DNA from: Planctomycetales bacterium | Lineage (GTDB): Bacteria; 4484-113; JAFGCY01 | NCBI GenBank assembly: GCA_024645305.1 | Contig: JAHEFU010000095.1 | Span: 1 to 10,371 of the forward strand | DNA length: 10,371 bases | Direction: 5' to 3' | In this document: positions 1 through 7,400 of the stretch, in pieces | Layout: each line of letters starts with the position of its first letter | Numbering within the stretch: position 1 is the first letter of the stretch | Position numbers and translations under genes: made by a program | The notes under the pieces: model-generated | Told to the model about the DNA's origin: nothing | The model's input: only the letters and a program-made list of their open reading frames with translations | Database searches by the model: none

Positions 1-540
1 GGCCAGCAGGATCCCCGTGCCGAGCTTGCCTGCGGAATTGTCCTCCTCCAGCTTCAGCACCACGGCCAGGGCGATCGGGACCATCATCATGGTGGTGGCT
101 GTGTTGCTGATCCACATGGAGAGGAAGGCCGTTGCCAGCATGAAGCCCAGCATCAGGCGCCAGGGGCTGAGACCCACGAAGCGGATTATACCGAGGGCTA
201 TGCGCTTGTGCAGGTTCCAGCGCTGCATCGCCAGGGCGATGATGAATCCGCCGATGAACAGGAAAATCACATTGTTGAAATAGAGCGTGGCAACCTGCTT
301 GCCGGACATGATCTGCAGGATCGGAAAGAGGGCCACGGGCAGCAGGGCGGTGACGGCCAGGGGGACGGCTTCGGAGATCCACCAGATGGCCATCCACAGG
401 GCCACGGCGGCCATCAGCGTGACCTGCGGGCTGCCGGGCTCGAGGTCGGTGAACAGGATCAGCAGGCCGGCTATGAGTGGTCCGGCGAGCAAGGCCAACC
501 AGTTACCTGCCCCAGCCCCGTTGCGGCCCTCGTGTTCCAT
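1..540 (-). CDS. DASS/SLC13-family sodium-coupled anion transporter, N-terminal part (3' end beyond window)
   Basis: Only the first 180 residues are visible; the reading frame is open to the left edge. The protein is an inner-membrane carrier of the divalent-anion/Na+ symporter family (DASS, SLC13; relatives include CitT and VcINDY), which move di- or tricarboxylates, sulfate or phosphate. Visible support: hydrophobic segments near residues 15-30, 40-56, 58-76, 91-106 and 127-144; the family signature WWISEAVPLAVTALLP at 53-68; and the first SNT motif (WISNTATTMMMVP, SNT at 145-147), which in this family forms part of the sodium and substrate site. The ATG at 538-540 lies 31 bases after the stop of the upstream hydrolase gene, so the two are probably co-transcribed. 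An AGGGG sits only one base before the ATG, which is too close for a good ribosome site, so the exact start is uncertain. The substrate cannot be read from this fragment. Confidence 0.9.
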   Translation of the reverse strand, partial: MEHEGRNGAGAGNWLALLAGPLIAGLLILFTDLEPGSPQVTLMAAVALWMAIWWISEAVPLAVTALLPVALFPILQIMSGKQVATLYFNNVIFLFIGGFIIALAMQRWNLHKRIALGIIRFVGLSPWRLMLGFMLATAFLSMWISNTATTMMMVPIALAVVLKLEEDNSAGKLGTGILLA

Positions 541-571
541 GCCCCTAAATTACACCGGGCAGGCGCAGCGG

Positions 572-1576
572 TCAATCCGCCGTATCATTGCCCCCGAACA
601 ACCTGTTGATCTGCCTGAGCACCACATCCATGATGCCATCATCCAGCAGTTCACCGTCTTCGCCCAAAATTCCCAGGCAGGCTGAGTGGTTGTCCCCGGT
701 TTCGGAAGCGGGCTGGCCCGTGCTTTTGTCTATCTCCAGCAGCTCAGACTCGATGTCAATGGACTGGTAGTTGCGCGGTGCCCGCTCAGCATGCTCGATG
801 TCGCCTTCACCAAGGGCCCGGTCCCCTTCCTTGAGGGGATAGAACATCCCGAGCGCATTGTCCTCACGACTGTAATAATTGTACAGCCACTGTGTGCGGC
901 TTTCCACCGCAATACCGTAACGCTGCTGCTGCTCCACCTCTTCGTTGTCAACCGCTGCACCCACGAGATGCACCGAAGCAACCTGCAGATCATCGCTTTC
1001 GGCGAAGCGGGGATCGTTATCGAGGGCCAGCAGAGTTTCCAGGACCAGGCGGGCCCCCATGGAGTAACCGATCAGGTGGATCCGGGCCTCAGGATGCTCC
1101 CGCTTGCAGTCCGCGATGAAGCTGGCCAGCTTGCGCCCATTGGCAATGGCATTGCCACGGCCTTCGTGGTAACCCGTGGTGCCGAAGGGGTCCTTCTGGG
1201 TGTTGGCATCCCAGCTGTAGCCGATGATGCTGCCTGCAAAACCGCAGGAGCGCAGGGACAACTCAGCAGTATGGAATTTCACGCTGGCCTTCTCTGCACT
1301 GTTGTTGAAGCCATGGATCACGATGATGACATCGCCACTGAGACTGTTCCAGGCAGCCGGCCCCTCTGCCCCATCCACCAGATCGTATGAATATGGTTCG
1401 TCGCCGGGGCGCAGTTCGCCATTGACAAAATGGCCGCGGGTGGAGATCACGGGGATGGATGGTCCGGTCTCCTGCCACTTGTCCTGCCGCTTGAGCACCC
1501 CGCTCTGGGTGACAAGCAGGATGGCGGCAATTGCCGTCAGTCCCATGGTCGCAGGCACGATGTGTCTTTTTCGCAT
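572..1576 (-). CDS. Membrane-anchored alpha/beta hydrolase (DUF900-like)
   Basis: This 334-residue protein begins with a basic N-terminus and a hydrophobic segment (about residues 5-24, HIVPATMGLTAIAAILLV), so it is probably anchored in the inner membrane with the catalytic domain in the periplasm. The alpha/beta hydrolase core is visible: a strand ending in an HGF oxyanion-type motif (VIIVIHGFNN, 83-92), a GYSWDA segment and the nucleophile elbow GYSMGA with Ser172. Likely partners are Asp239 (SREDNAL) and His297 (DNHSACLG), giving a full Ser-Asp-His triad by position. The layout resembles the DUF900 group of predicted esterase/lipase-like hydrolases; the substrate is unknown. An in-frame ATG at 1657 would add 27 residues, but it has a poor ribosome site and would push the hydrophobic anchor inward, so I prefer 1576. 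Neither start has a strong Shine-Dalgarno sequence. It is followed after 31 bases by the anion transporter gene. Confidence 0.85.
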   Translation of the reverse strand: MRKRHIVPATMGLTAIAAILLVTQSGVLKRQDKWQETGPSIPVISTRGHFVNGELRPGDEPYSYDLVDGAEGPAAWNSLSGDVIIVIHGFNNSAEKASVKFHTAELSLRSCGFAGSIIGYSWDANTQKDPFGTTGYHEGRGNAIANGRKLASFIADCKREHPEARIHLIGYSMGARLVLETLLALDNDPRFAESDDLQVASVHLVGAAVDNEEVEQQQRYGIAVESRTQWLYNYYSREDNALGMFYPLKEGDRALGEGDIEHAERAPRNYQSIDIESELLEIDKSTGQPASETGDNHSACLGILGEDGELLDDGIMDVVLRQINRLFGGNDTAD

Positions 1577-1591
1577 GAGTAAGCCCAGTGC

Positions 1592-1623
1592 ATTATATAC
1601 AGGTGAACGCACAATGGCGCCAA
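1592..1623 (-). promoter_or_regulatory. Possible sigma70-type promoter for the hydrolase gene
   Basis: On the minus strand, TTGGCG (1623-1618) is followed after 18 bases by TATATA (1599-1594), which overlaps a consensus TATAAT (1597-1592). The preferred hydrolase ATG at 1576 is 15 bases further on, so the leader would be only about 10 bases, matching the lack of a Shine-Dalgarno sequence. The match is moderate and could be chance. Confidence 0.35.
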
Positions 1624-1661
1624 GCCTGGCAGAGCGGGAAACAGGACGCAAGTACATCCCC

Positions 1662-1679
1662 AGACCGGAACATCGGTCT
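1662..1679. repeat. Inverted repeat AGACCG-N6-CGGTCT
   Basis: A perfect 6-bp dyad with a 6-base centre lies in the 227-base spacer between the multihaem gene and the hydrolase, just upstream of the alternative hydrolase start at 1657. It could be an operator or a weak mRNA hairpin. It is not followed by a T-run, so it is not a convincing terminator. Confidence 0.3.
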
Positions 1680-1803
1680 ATACGCTGGACGTTGACACTA
1701 CATCCCTACTTACCGGATGAGAGGACCGGGGCACCCTGCGCTGACCTATCGCCGACACCAGTGACATGGAATCCGGTAGCCACACACTGCACTCCCATGT
1801 TGA

Positions 1804-3720
1804 TTAGATTTCATGGCATTCGAAACAGTAGACCCAGCCATCCTGCGGTGGATGCAAAGTACTTCTGTGGCAATCCAGGCAGCTTCCGGTATGGTTCCCG
1901 TCTCCGATATAGTCGGTGTGGCAGGACTGGCAATCCTCCGAGGCCAGGGTGAGTTCCGGCAGGTGGGGGAATGTGTGGCAGGTCAGGCATGCGGTCTGCT
2001 CTGGCAAATGCACGGCATCCCAGCCTTCCGAGTGACAGGTCATGCAATCCCTCTCCGCCGGCACGGGCTTGTCAGGGTGATCGCCGGGGTGGCAGTTCAG
2101 GCACTGGTTATGCAAGCCGGGTGCATCGCCCCAGCTGGCAGCCGGATTCTCCGGGGGGTTGGTATGGCAACTCGTGCAGTCACTGAGATCCATTATCTGG
2201 GGCACGTGAGGTGAGCCATGGCAGCTCAGGCAGTCAGTTTTGCCGCCGGCGTGTCCTCCACTGATCACGGACTCATGGCAATTCGCACAGAGTGCATTGG
2301 GCGCATCCACGCTGAAGTTGTGCAATTCGTGGCAGCTTGAGCAAGTACCGTGCAAGCCCGGCGCCAGGGCCCATTCAACGGCGATGTTGTCATCAGGATT
2401 GGCATGGCAGCCGATGCAGGTTGCCGGCTCATAGCTCTGGCTGAAAACATGCTCGTTATGGCAGGTGGAGCAGCTGGACATCGCCTCGTCGGCAATCCCG
2501 GCTGCCTGATCCGCATGGCAGGACGCGCAATCAGCGGTTGAGGGCTGTGCGTCCGGCAGGTGCGGCGTTTTATGGCAGTCCAGGCAAGCCGTCATGGTTG
2601 AGCCGGTTAGCTGGGTCGCGATTGAGGAGTGGCATGTTGAGCACGCTGACTCCGGTGGATCCACGCTGAACTTATGGGACTTGTGGCAATTGTCGCATGT
2701 CTGGTGCAGCACTGGCGCATCTGACCATGTACCTCCGGCTTCAGGGGGCGTGCTGTGGCAAATGCTGCAGGTGTTTTCCTGACCAAGAAAATCGAAATTG
2801 ACCCTGGTATGGCAGCTGCTGCACTCGAATTTCGCGTGGGGACCGTCATACGCAGGAATGATCAGCTCAAGTCCCTCAGTACTGCCGTCAAAGGGCACAA
2901 TCCGCATATAGAGGGTTTCACCTTCCGGAATAGTCGGTTGCCCAAATGTCAGGGAGTAGTGCAGGACCTCACCCTGGCCGGTGTTACTGTTGAATGGCGC
3001 ACTGACGGTCTCGTCGCCGCCCGGATCAGGAATGTAATCCGCCAGCCAGGTGAAATTCACACCGTCTGCGGAATGGCCGAGGTACACGCGGTAGCCAAGT
3101 GTCAACGAAGCGAAATTCAGCCCGATCTGGGTTATGTCCGAAATGTTGATTTCACCATTGGAATCGCCGTCAACCTGGGCCATGTGCTCATTTACGCCTG
3201 ATTCGACGGGCAGTCCCTCCTCGTCAAAGTCAGTCAGGCCGCCGAAATGAATCCCCAGGGGCGTGATGTCCGACACGTTGACTTCGCTGTTGAGGTCGTA
3301 ATCCCCGGTATGGCGGCCCAGCCAGGTGAGGCTAAGCTCGCCCCCGGGCGTCTGCTTGCAGCTTGCCGCCCAGGCCTTGGTCATTTCAGGGACGCTGAGC
3401 CCGGATACTGCCTTGCCCACGGGGTTGCCATTTTCGTCATAGAGGCTTGTCAGCATTTCTTCAAAAGCGCTTTTCAGCTCCGCAAAGAAGTCTGGATTGA
3501 CCCCCGGCGGGGTTTCAAGGACTGCAAGCTCAGCAAGTGTCTTTTCTATGGAAATCTGCCTGAGCGGGGATTCGGGTGCAGTTTCGGCGATGAGCCCAGG
3601 CGCAGCGATGATCGGCTCTCCCTGCAATGGCCTGTACATATTCTCTCCGCCACCACAGGAAACTGTCAGCACAAGCATACCGACCAGGGCTAACATTGAA
3701 GCAAGTGAATATCCGCTCAT
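1804..3720 (-). CDS. Multihaem c-type cytochrome lipoprotein with 18 CXXCH motifs and two dockerin-like repeats
   Basis: This 638-residue protein begins with a lipoprotein-type signal: a hydrophobic stretch then Cys22 followed by GGG. The T-V-S-C box is imperfect. An uncharacterised region (about 30-135) precedes two dockerin-like repeats at 138-160 and 183-205 (DLNSEVNVSDITPLG and DSNGEINISDITQIG), then a beta-rich, Fn3-like stretch (about 206-290). The C-terminal half holds 18 CXXCH haem c sites, with first Cys at 300, 318, 342, 360, 379, 398, 417, 435, 460, 478, 497, 515, 540, 559, 578, 597, 614 and 632. Abundant extra His residues could supply distal ligands. The likely role is electron transfer at the cell envelope; donor and acceptor are unknown. 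The start is chosen because GGAGG sits five bases before this ATG. An ATG at 3801 gives 27 unlikely extra residues. The closest relatives are probably paired-CXXCH cytochromes. Confidence 0.9.
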   Translation of the reverse strand: MSGYSLASMLALVGMLVLTVSCGGGENMYRPLQGEPIIAAPGLIAETAPESPLRQISIEKTLAELAVLETPPGVNPDFFAELKSAFEEMLTSLYDENGNPVGKAVSGLSVPEMTKAWAASCKQTPGGELSLTWLGRHTGDYDLNSEVNVSDITPLGIHFGGLTDFDEEGLPVESGVNEHMAQVDGDSNGEINISDITQIGLNFASLTLGYRVYLGHSADGVNFTWLADYIPDPGGDETVSAPFNSNTGQGEVLHYSLTFGQPTIPEGETLYMRIVPFDGSTEGLELIIPAYDGPHAKFECSSCHTRVNFDFLGQENTCSICHSTPPEAGGTWSDAPVLHQTCDNCHKSHKFSVDPPESACSTCHSSIATQLTGSTMTACLDCHKTPHLPDAQPSTADCASCHADQAAGIADEAMSSCSTCHNEHVFSQSYEPATCIGCHANPDDNIAVEWALAPGLHGTCSSCHELHNFSVDAPNALCANCHESVISGGHAGGKTDCLSCHGSPHVPQIMDLSDCTSCHTNPPENPAASWGDAPGLHNQCLNCHPGDHPDKPVPAERDCMTCHSEGWDAVHLPEQTACLTCHTFPHLPELTLASEDCQSCHTDYIGDGNHTGSCLDCHRSTLHPPQDGWVYCFECHEI

Positions 3721-3725
3721 AGTAA

Positions 3726-3730
3726 CCTCC
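3726..3730 (-). promoter_or_regulatory. Ribosome binding site GGAGG deciding the multihaem start
   Basis: On the minus strand GGAGG is followed by five bases (TTACT) and then ATG at 3720. This is the best Shine-Dalgarno match in the window. It fixes the start at 3720 rather than 3801 and places the lipoprotein signal at the true N-terminus. Confidence 0.8.
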
Positions 3731-3793
3731 AGACTCCTGCCGGCCAAAAGAGGCAACTCCCAGTTCTTCAATTGCCAGTCGAGAGTGCCACAT

Positions 3794-3811
3794 TGATTCA
3801 CTAACGAATCA
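3794..3811. repeat. Inverted repeat TGATTC-N6-GAATCA
   Basis: A perfect 6-bp dyad with a 6-base centre lies about 75 bases before the multihaem ATG. An ATTCACT element inside it recurs at 3820-3826. It shares the ATTC...GAAT core with the dyad at 3874-3893, suggesting a common binding protein, although short dyads also occur by chance. Confidence 0.35.
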
Positions 3812-3873
3812 CTGTTTCATTCACTGACAGCAGACCCGCACAGTGTATAGCCCAGATAGATGCAATTCCATTG

Positions 3874-3893
3874 TCATTCCGAATCTGGAATGA
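3874..3893. repeat. Inverted repeat TCATTCC-N6-GGAATGA (candidate operator)
   Basis: A perfect 7-bp dyad with a 6-base centre lies about 155-175 bases before the multihaem ATG. A second dyad, GAATC-N6-GATTC (3881-3896), overlaps it. Its position just upstream of a TATACA hexamer would suit an activator or repressor site for the cytochrome gene. No T-run follows on either strand, so a terminator is unlikely. Confidence 0.4.
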
Positions 3894-4201
3894 TTCTCAA
3901 TCATCATGTGGCGCTCGTGCCGTGGACCGGACATCGAGATGCGTCCCTACCCCTCCAAGCAATATGGTGTCAACCTGCAGTTTGCGCAGGATCAGGTGGC
4001 AGTACTTCATTTTGCAGTTTCAGCTTGATCAGGGGCGAAGACCAGCTGGCCCATGCCGGCGAACCTGCCGTTCTCATCTGCCACTCAACTGATGAAGTCC
4101 ATGAACAGCAGGACTGTGTTTGATATGCTGGGGGTACGTTTCAGGTGATGCTGGTGTGGGTTGCTTATATAACCCGCAGTATGGCGCTTTTGACATCACG
4201 A

Positions 4202-4225
4202 CCGTGAAATCCAACAATTCCACGG
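4202..4225 (-). terminator. Hairpin just downstream of tRNA-Arg
   Basis: A 9-bp stem with one G-U pair (minus-strand arms CCGTGGAAT and ATTTCACGG, six-base loop) begins ten bases after the tRNA-Arg discriminator base. No T-run follows, so it may serve as an RNA 3'-end or processing structure rather than a standard intrinsic terminator. Confidence 0.35.
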
Positions 4226-4234
4226 GAGACTATC

Positions 4235-4306
4235 CACCCCAGACCGGAATCGAACCAGTATCTACCACTTAGGAGGCGGCTGTACTATCCATTGTACTAC
4301 TGGGGC
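4235..4306 (-). tRNA. tRNA-Arg(CCT), decoding AGG
   Basis: Seventy-two bases fold as a complete cloverleaf. The acceptor arms are GCCCCAG and CTGGGGT (G1-U72 wobble), the D stem is GTAC/GTAC with loop AATGGATA, and the anticodon stem is GCCGC/GTGGT with loop CTCCTAA, giving anticodon CCT. The variable loop has four bases, the T stem is ACTGG/CCGGT with loop TTCGATT, and the discriminator is G. The D loop and anticodon loop match the usual bacterial tRNA-Arg(CCU). The 3' CCA is not encoded, so a CCA-adding enzyme is needed. Confidence 0.95.
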
Positions 4307-4316
4307 GTGGATGTGA

Positions 4317-4345
4317 ATTATACCGTCTGCAGCAGCGGCTTTCCA
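4317..4345 (-). promoter_or_regulatory. Promoter of tRNA-Arg(CCT)
   Basis: On the minus strand, TGGAAA (4345-4340, four of six consensus bases) and a perfect TATAAT (4322-4317) are separated by 17 bases. The -10 element ends ten bases before the mature tRNA 5' end, so transcription would begin around 4310. This fits a sigma70-type promoter and makes the tRNA independent of the upstream lipoprotein gene. Confidence 0.7.
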
Positions 4346-4449
4346 GACTGCAACAGGCCGCGACTGCGGTGCAACAGCACTGCGTGACAGAAGTTTGCAA
4401 CGATTCCGAGTCCACTGCACAGACGCCAGTCAGACGATCCGGGAAAGTT

Positions 4450-4486
4450 CCGGCACCCGGATCCCGCATTGGAATCCGGATGCCGG
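4450..4486 (-). terminator. Terminator-like hairpin after the triple-peptidase lipoprotein gene
   Basis: Eleven bases after the stop codon of the large lipoprotein gene, the minus strand can form a 13-bp stem (CCGGCATCCGGAT with ATCCGGGTGCCGG, one G-U pair) around an 11-base loop. Only a short T stretch (AACTTTCCC) follows, so it is a weak intrinsic terminator or a 3'-end stabilising hairpin. The stem is GC-rich and nearly perfect, so chance is unlikely. Confidence 0.55.
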
Positions 4487-4497
4487 TACTGATTCAA

Positions 4498-7400
4498 TTA
4501 CTCCGGAATCGGGAAGGCCAGCCAGTCCATGTAGACACCGCTGAGTTCAAGGGTCGAATTCGGCTGCTGGAATGTACCGAAGAAGAAATCATTCGGAGGT
4601 GTCGGGAATTCCAGGGTCACACCAAAAGAGTTCGGCGGTGAGGCCGGCGGGACCAGCGAAGGTCCGAGCGGGAACTGTCCCAGCGGCGTGAAATCAGCCA
4701 GGGTGATCTGTCCGACACCCGCCGGCTGATCTCCAATCCCCCCGAAGGCGGTATACAGCTGGAGCTCGACGCCGACCATTCCGGGCACATACCCTGGGAA
4801 ATCAAGCTGGGCACCCTCACCGAAGAACTGTACCCCCAGCTGCTGCGGCCCAGTCAGGTTGTCAAACACGATCAGCGGTCCACCGGAAGTCCCCGGTTGC
4901 CAGGAGATGTGGTTGCCGTCAGGATCGAAGAAGACGAAGGGGATCTGGCCCATGGGCTGCAGGGTGTCGCGGTGCAGCAGCTGCGCCATGCCCGAGTGTC
5001 CGTCGGGGATGATGCCCGGAGGGCCGACCGGCAGGAGGCTGAATGGATCCACGCACAGCGGGATCGGCAGCAGCAGGTCGAGGTAGTCCTCCACCACGAA
5101 CAGGCAGCCGGCATTGCCGGGTGTCGCCGCGGTCTTGCCCTCTACCCAGAAGCTGCCATGGAAAGTACCTTCGCTGGCATCATAGTAGATCGGCTCGACG
5201 GTCGTGCCCTTGGTGTCGTCATCCTGGTCCGTGTCATGGGCCACCCAGAAGATCATGTCGCCGTTGGCCAGCACGATCACGCAGGTCACCATCACCACAT
5301 GGCCGGGCACCCGCATCTCCACGTCCTTGCCGGCCCTGATGTCGTCGACGATCTCGCCGAAGTCATCCTTTGTCTTGATCTCTGTCGTAACAGGATAGCC
5401 GTTGTCAATCATGTACTGCTTCTTGAGGTTCCACCAGGCTCCGGCATCCTCCGGGTTGCCAGCGGGTGCGCCGCCTGCCGTCCAGCCCGTGGCGGGCTTC
5501 ATGTCATCGATGTCGATGTCCAGCCCGGCCATGCCAGTCGGATTGGCATTCTGCAGCAGCTTGAGGCTGTTGGAGATGGCCGTCGGGGCACATTCGTTGT
5601 CACCGGCCTCCTGGTTTACGATGTTGGCGGCGGGATGGCAGGCAATGTCCGCGATGCCGAAGGGCAGCCAGTCGAACACGGAGACCGTGCTTGCGGGACT
5701 CAATAGCGGCGTGGCGGCTTCCCCGGTACCTACGATGAATTCCTCCGGATCGATGATGGAAGTCTCGATATCCGCCGGAGCTGCCTCGAGGGGCAGCAGG
5801 CCGAACTCCCAGCTGTACTCGATTTCCTCGAGCGCTTCACCCGGCAGCAGGTCATCAAACTGGAAGCGCACCGTGGCGGTCTCATCATCACCGTTGTCCC
5901 CCAGGCTCGGGACCGGCATGTTCTTGATCTTCCAGACTCCCTCAGACACGAAGTTGAAATAGTACATGTCCTCACTGGCTGTGTAGTCCAGTTTGATCTC
6001 ACCGTAGTTGGAAAGGTCTATGACCGTCTCATCCACGCTGATGTTGGTGCGCTTCACATTCAGGTTGCTGAAGCTCTCCACCACGAACAGGCAGCCGAGG
6101 TTTCCGCCGTCAGTGAACTTCTTGCCGTTGATCCAGCCCCGGCCACTGAAGGTGTTGGTGGTCGGATCATACTTCACGAGCTCCGTCTGCGTGCCCTTGG
6201 CATTGTCTGTCTGGTCCGCGTCATGGACGATTTCGAGGATGTACTGGCCGTTGGCAAGCTTGATGATGCCCGTGACCATGACGACGTGACCGGGAACCCG
6301 CAGCTCGACATCCTTGCCGGCTTTGATGGCCTTGATGATGTCGTCGAACTTCGACTTGTCACTGACGATGTCCGTCTGCACCGGGTATTCCTTCTTGTCG
6401 TTCATCCACTTCTTCTTGCGGTTCCACCAGGAGCCTGCGCCATTGAGACCGTTGACGGGTGCTCCGATTGCCGCAGTCCAGCCCGTGGCCGGCTTGACGG
6501 TACCAATATCAACGTCCAGGTCCTGGTTGATGGTCGGATTGAGCTTCTTGAGCAGCTTCAGGCTGTTGGATATCGCCGCCGGAGCGCATTCCTTGCTGCC
6601 GGCCTCCTGGTTGACAATCGTTGATGTCGGGTGGAAGGCCGCATCCGTGTAGTTGTGGCCCAGGAACCAGACGGGATCCACGGTTACCCCTGAATACTGC
6701 AACGGAGCGCCGTCCTCGCCACTGTCCACCTTGAAGTCGTCATCGCCGACCTCATGCAGCAGGTTCTCCTCGGGCTGCAGGCCGGTGGGCAGGGTATCCA
6801 GCGTATGCCCCGAAGTGATATCCAGCATGTCATTCCCCTCACCGCCGTTGTAGGCGATCGGGATGTAAACCGTGCTTGTCGTGCCAGCCTCGCCGCTGCG
6901 CAGGGGCAGGTCGAGTATCTGCTGTGTCCCGTCAATACTCACATTGAGGAACAGCAGCGGATCAGCGGTCTGCTCATAGGTGAATTCGATCTCACCATGC
7001 TCACTGTCCAGCTGGGTGAAGGTGTCTATGAAGTAGTTGTCCTGCAGGTAGCTGATCTTGCCGTCCTGCTTTGTGTCAACGGACTCGATCACGAAACCGA
7101 AGATGTTGCGGCCATTGAAGCCTGCGCCACCTTCCGCCTTGGGACTGGCAACTGAGGGATCATAGATGATCTTCTGCACTTTCTGACCGCCCTCCTTGCC
7201 CTGCTCCGTGTCATGCGCGACATAGATCACATACTTGCCGTTCTTGAGTTTCGCCATGCCGACGATGGCAGCGCAGTGGTTGCGTCCCTGCAGCTCCACA
7301 TCCTTGCCGTCCTTCACGGCCTGCAACGCCTTGTCGCAGTCCGCAGCCGTGGCCTCACCGCTGAAGCTCTGCTCCGCCGGGACCGCCGTGGTCCTGATGG

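Larger units (their letters stand above)
3721..4234. other. Gene-free stretch upstream of the multihaem cytochrome gene
   Basis: These 514 bases separate tRNA-Arg from the multihaem cytochrome. I find no convincing gene on either strand. A short plus-strand frame at about 3906-4027 and its in-frame continuation beyond a TGA show no recognisable family. The stretch holds two inverted repeats (listed separately), the cytochrome's ribosome site, a TATACA at 3849-3844 that could be a minus-strand -10 element without a good -35, and a hairpin next to tRNA-Arg. A long 5' leader or activator-dependent promoter for the cytochrome is possible. Confidence 0.5.

Noticed and set aside
3906..4140. Short plus-strand frame followed by a TGA and further open frame, as a possible broken gene
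   Set aside because: About 40 residues plus a continuation, with no family resemblance and no ribosome site; not enough to call a pseudogene.
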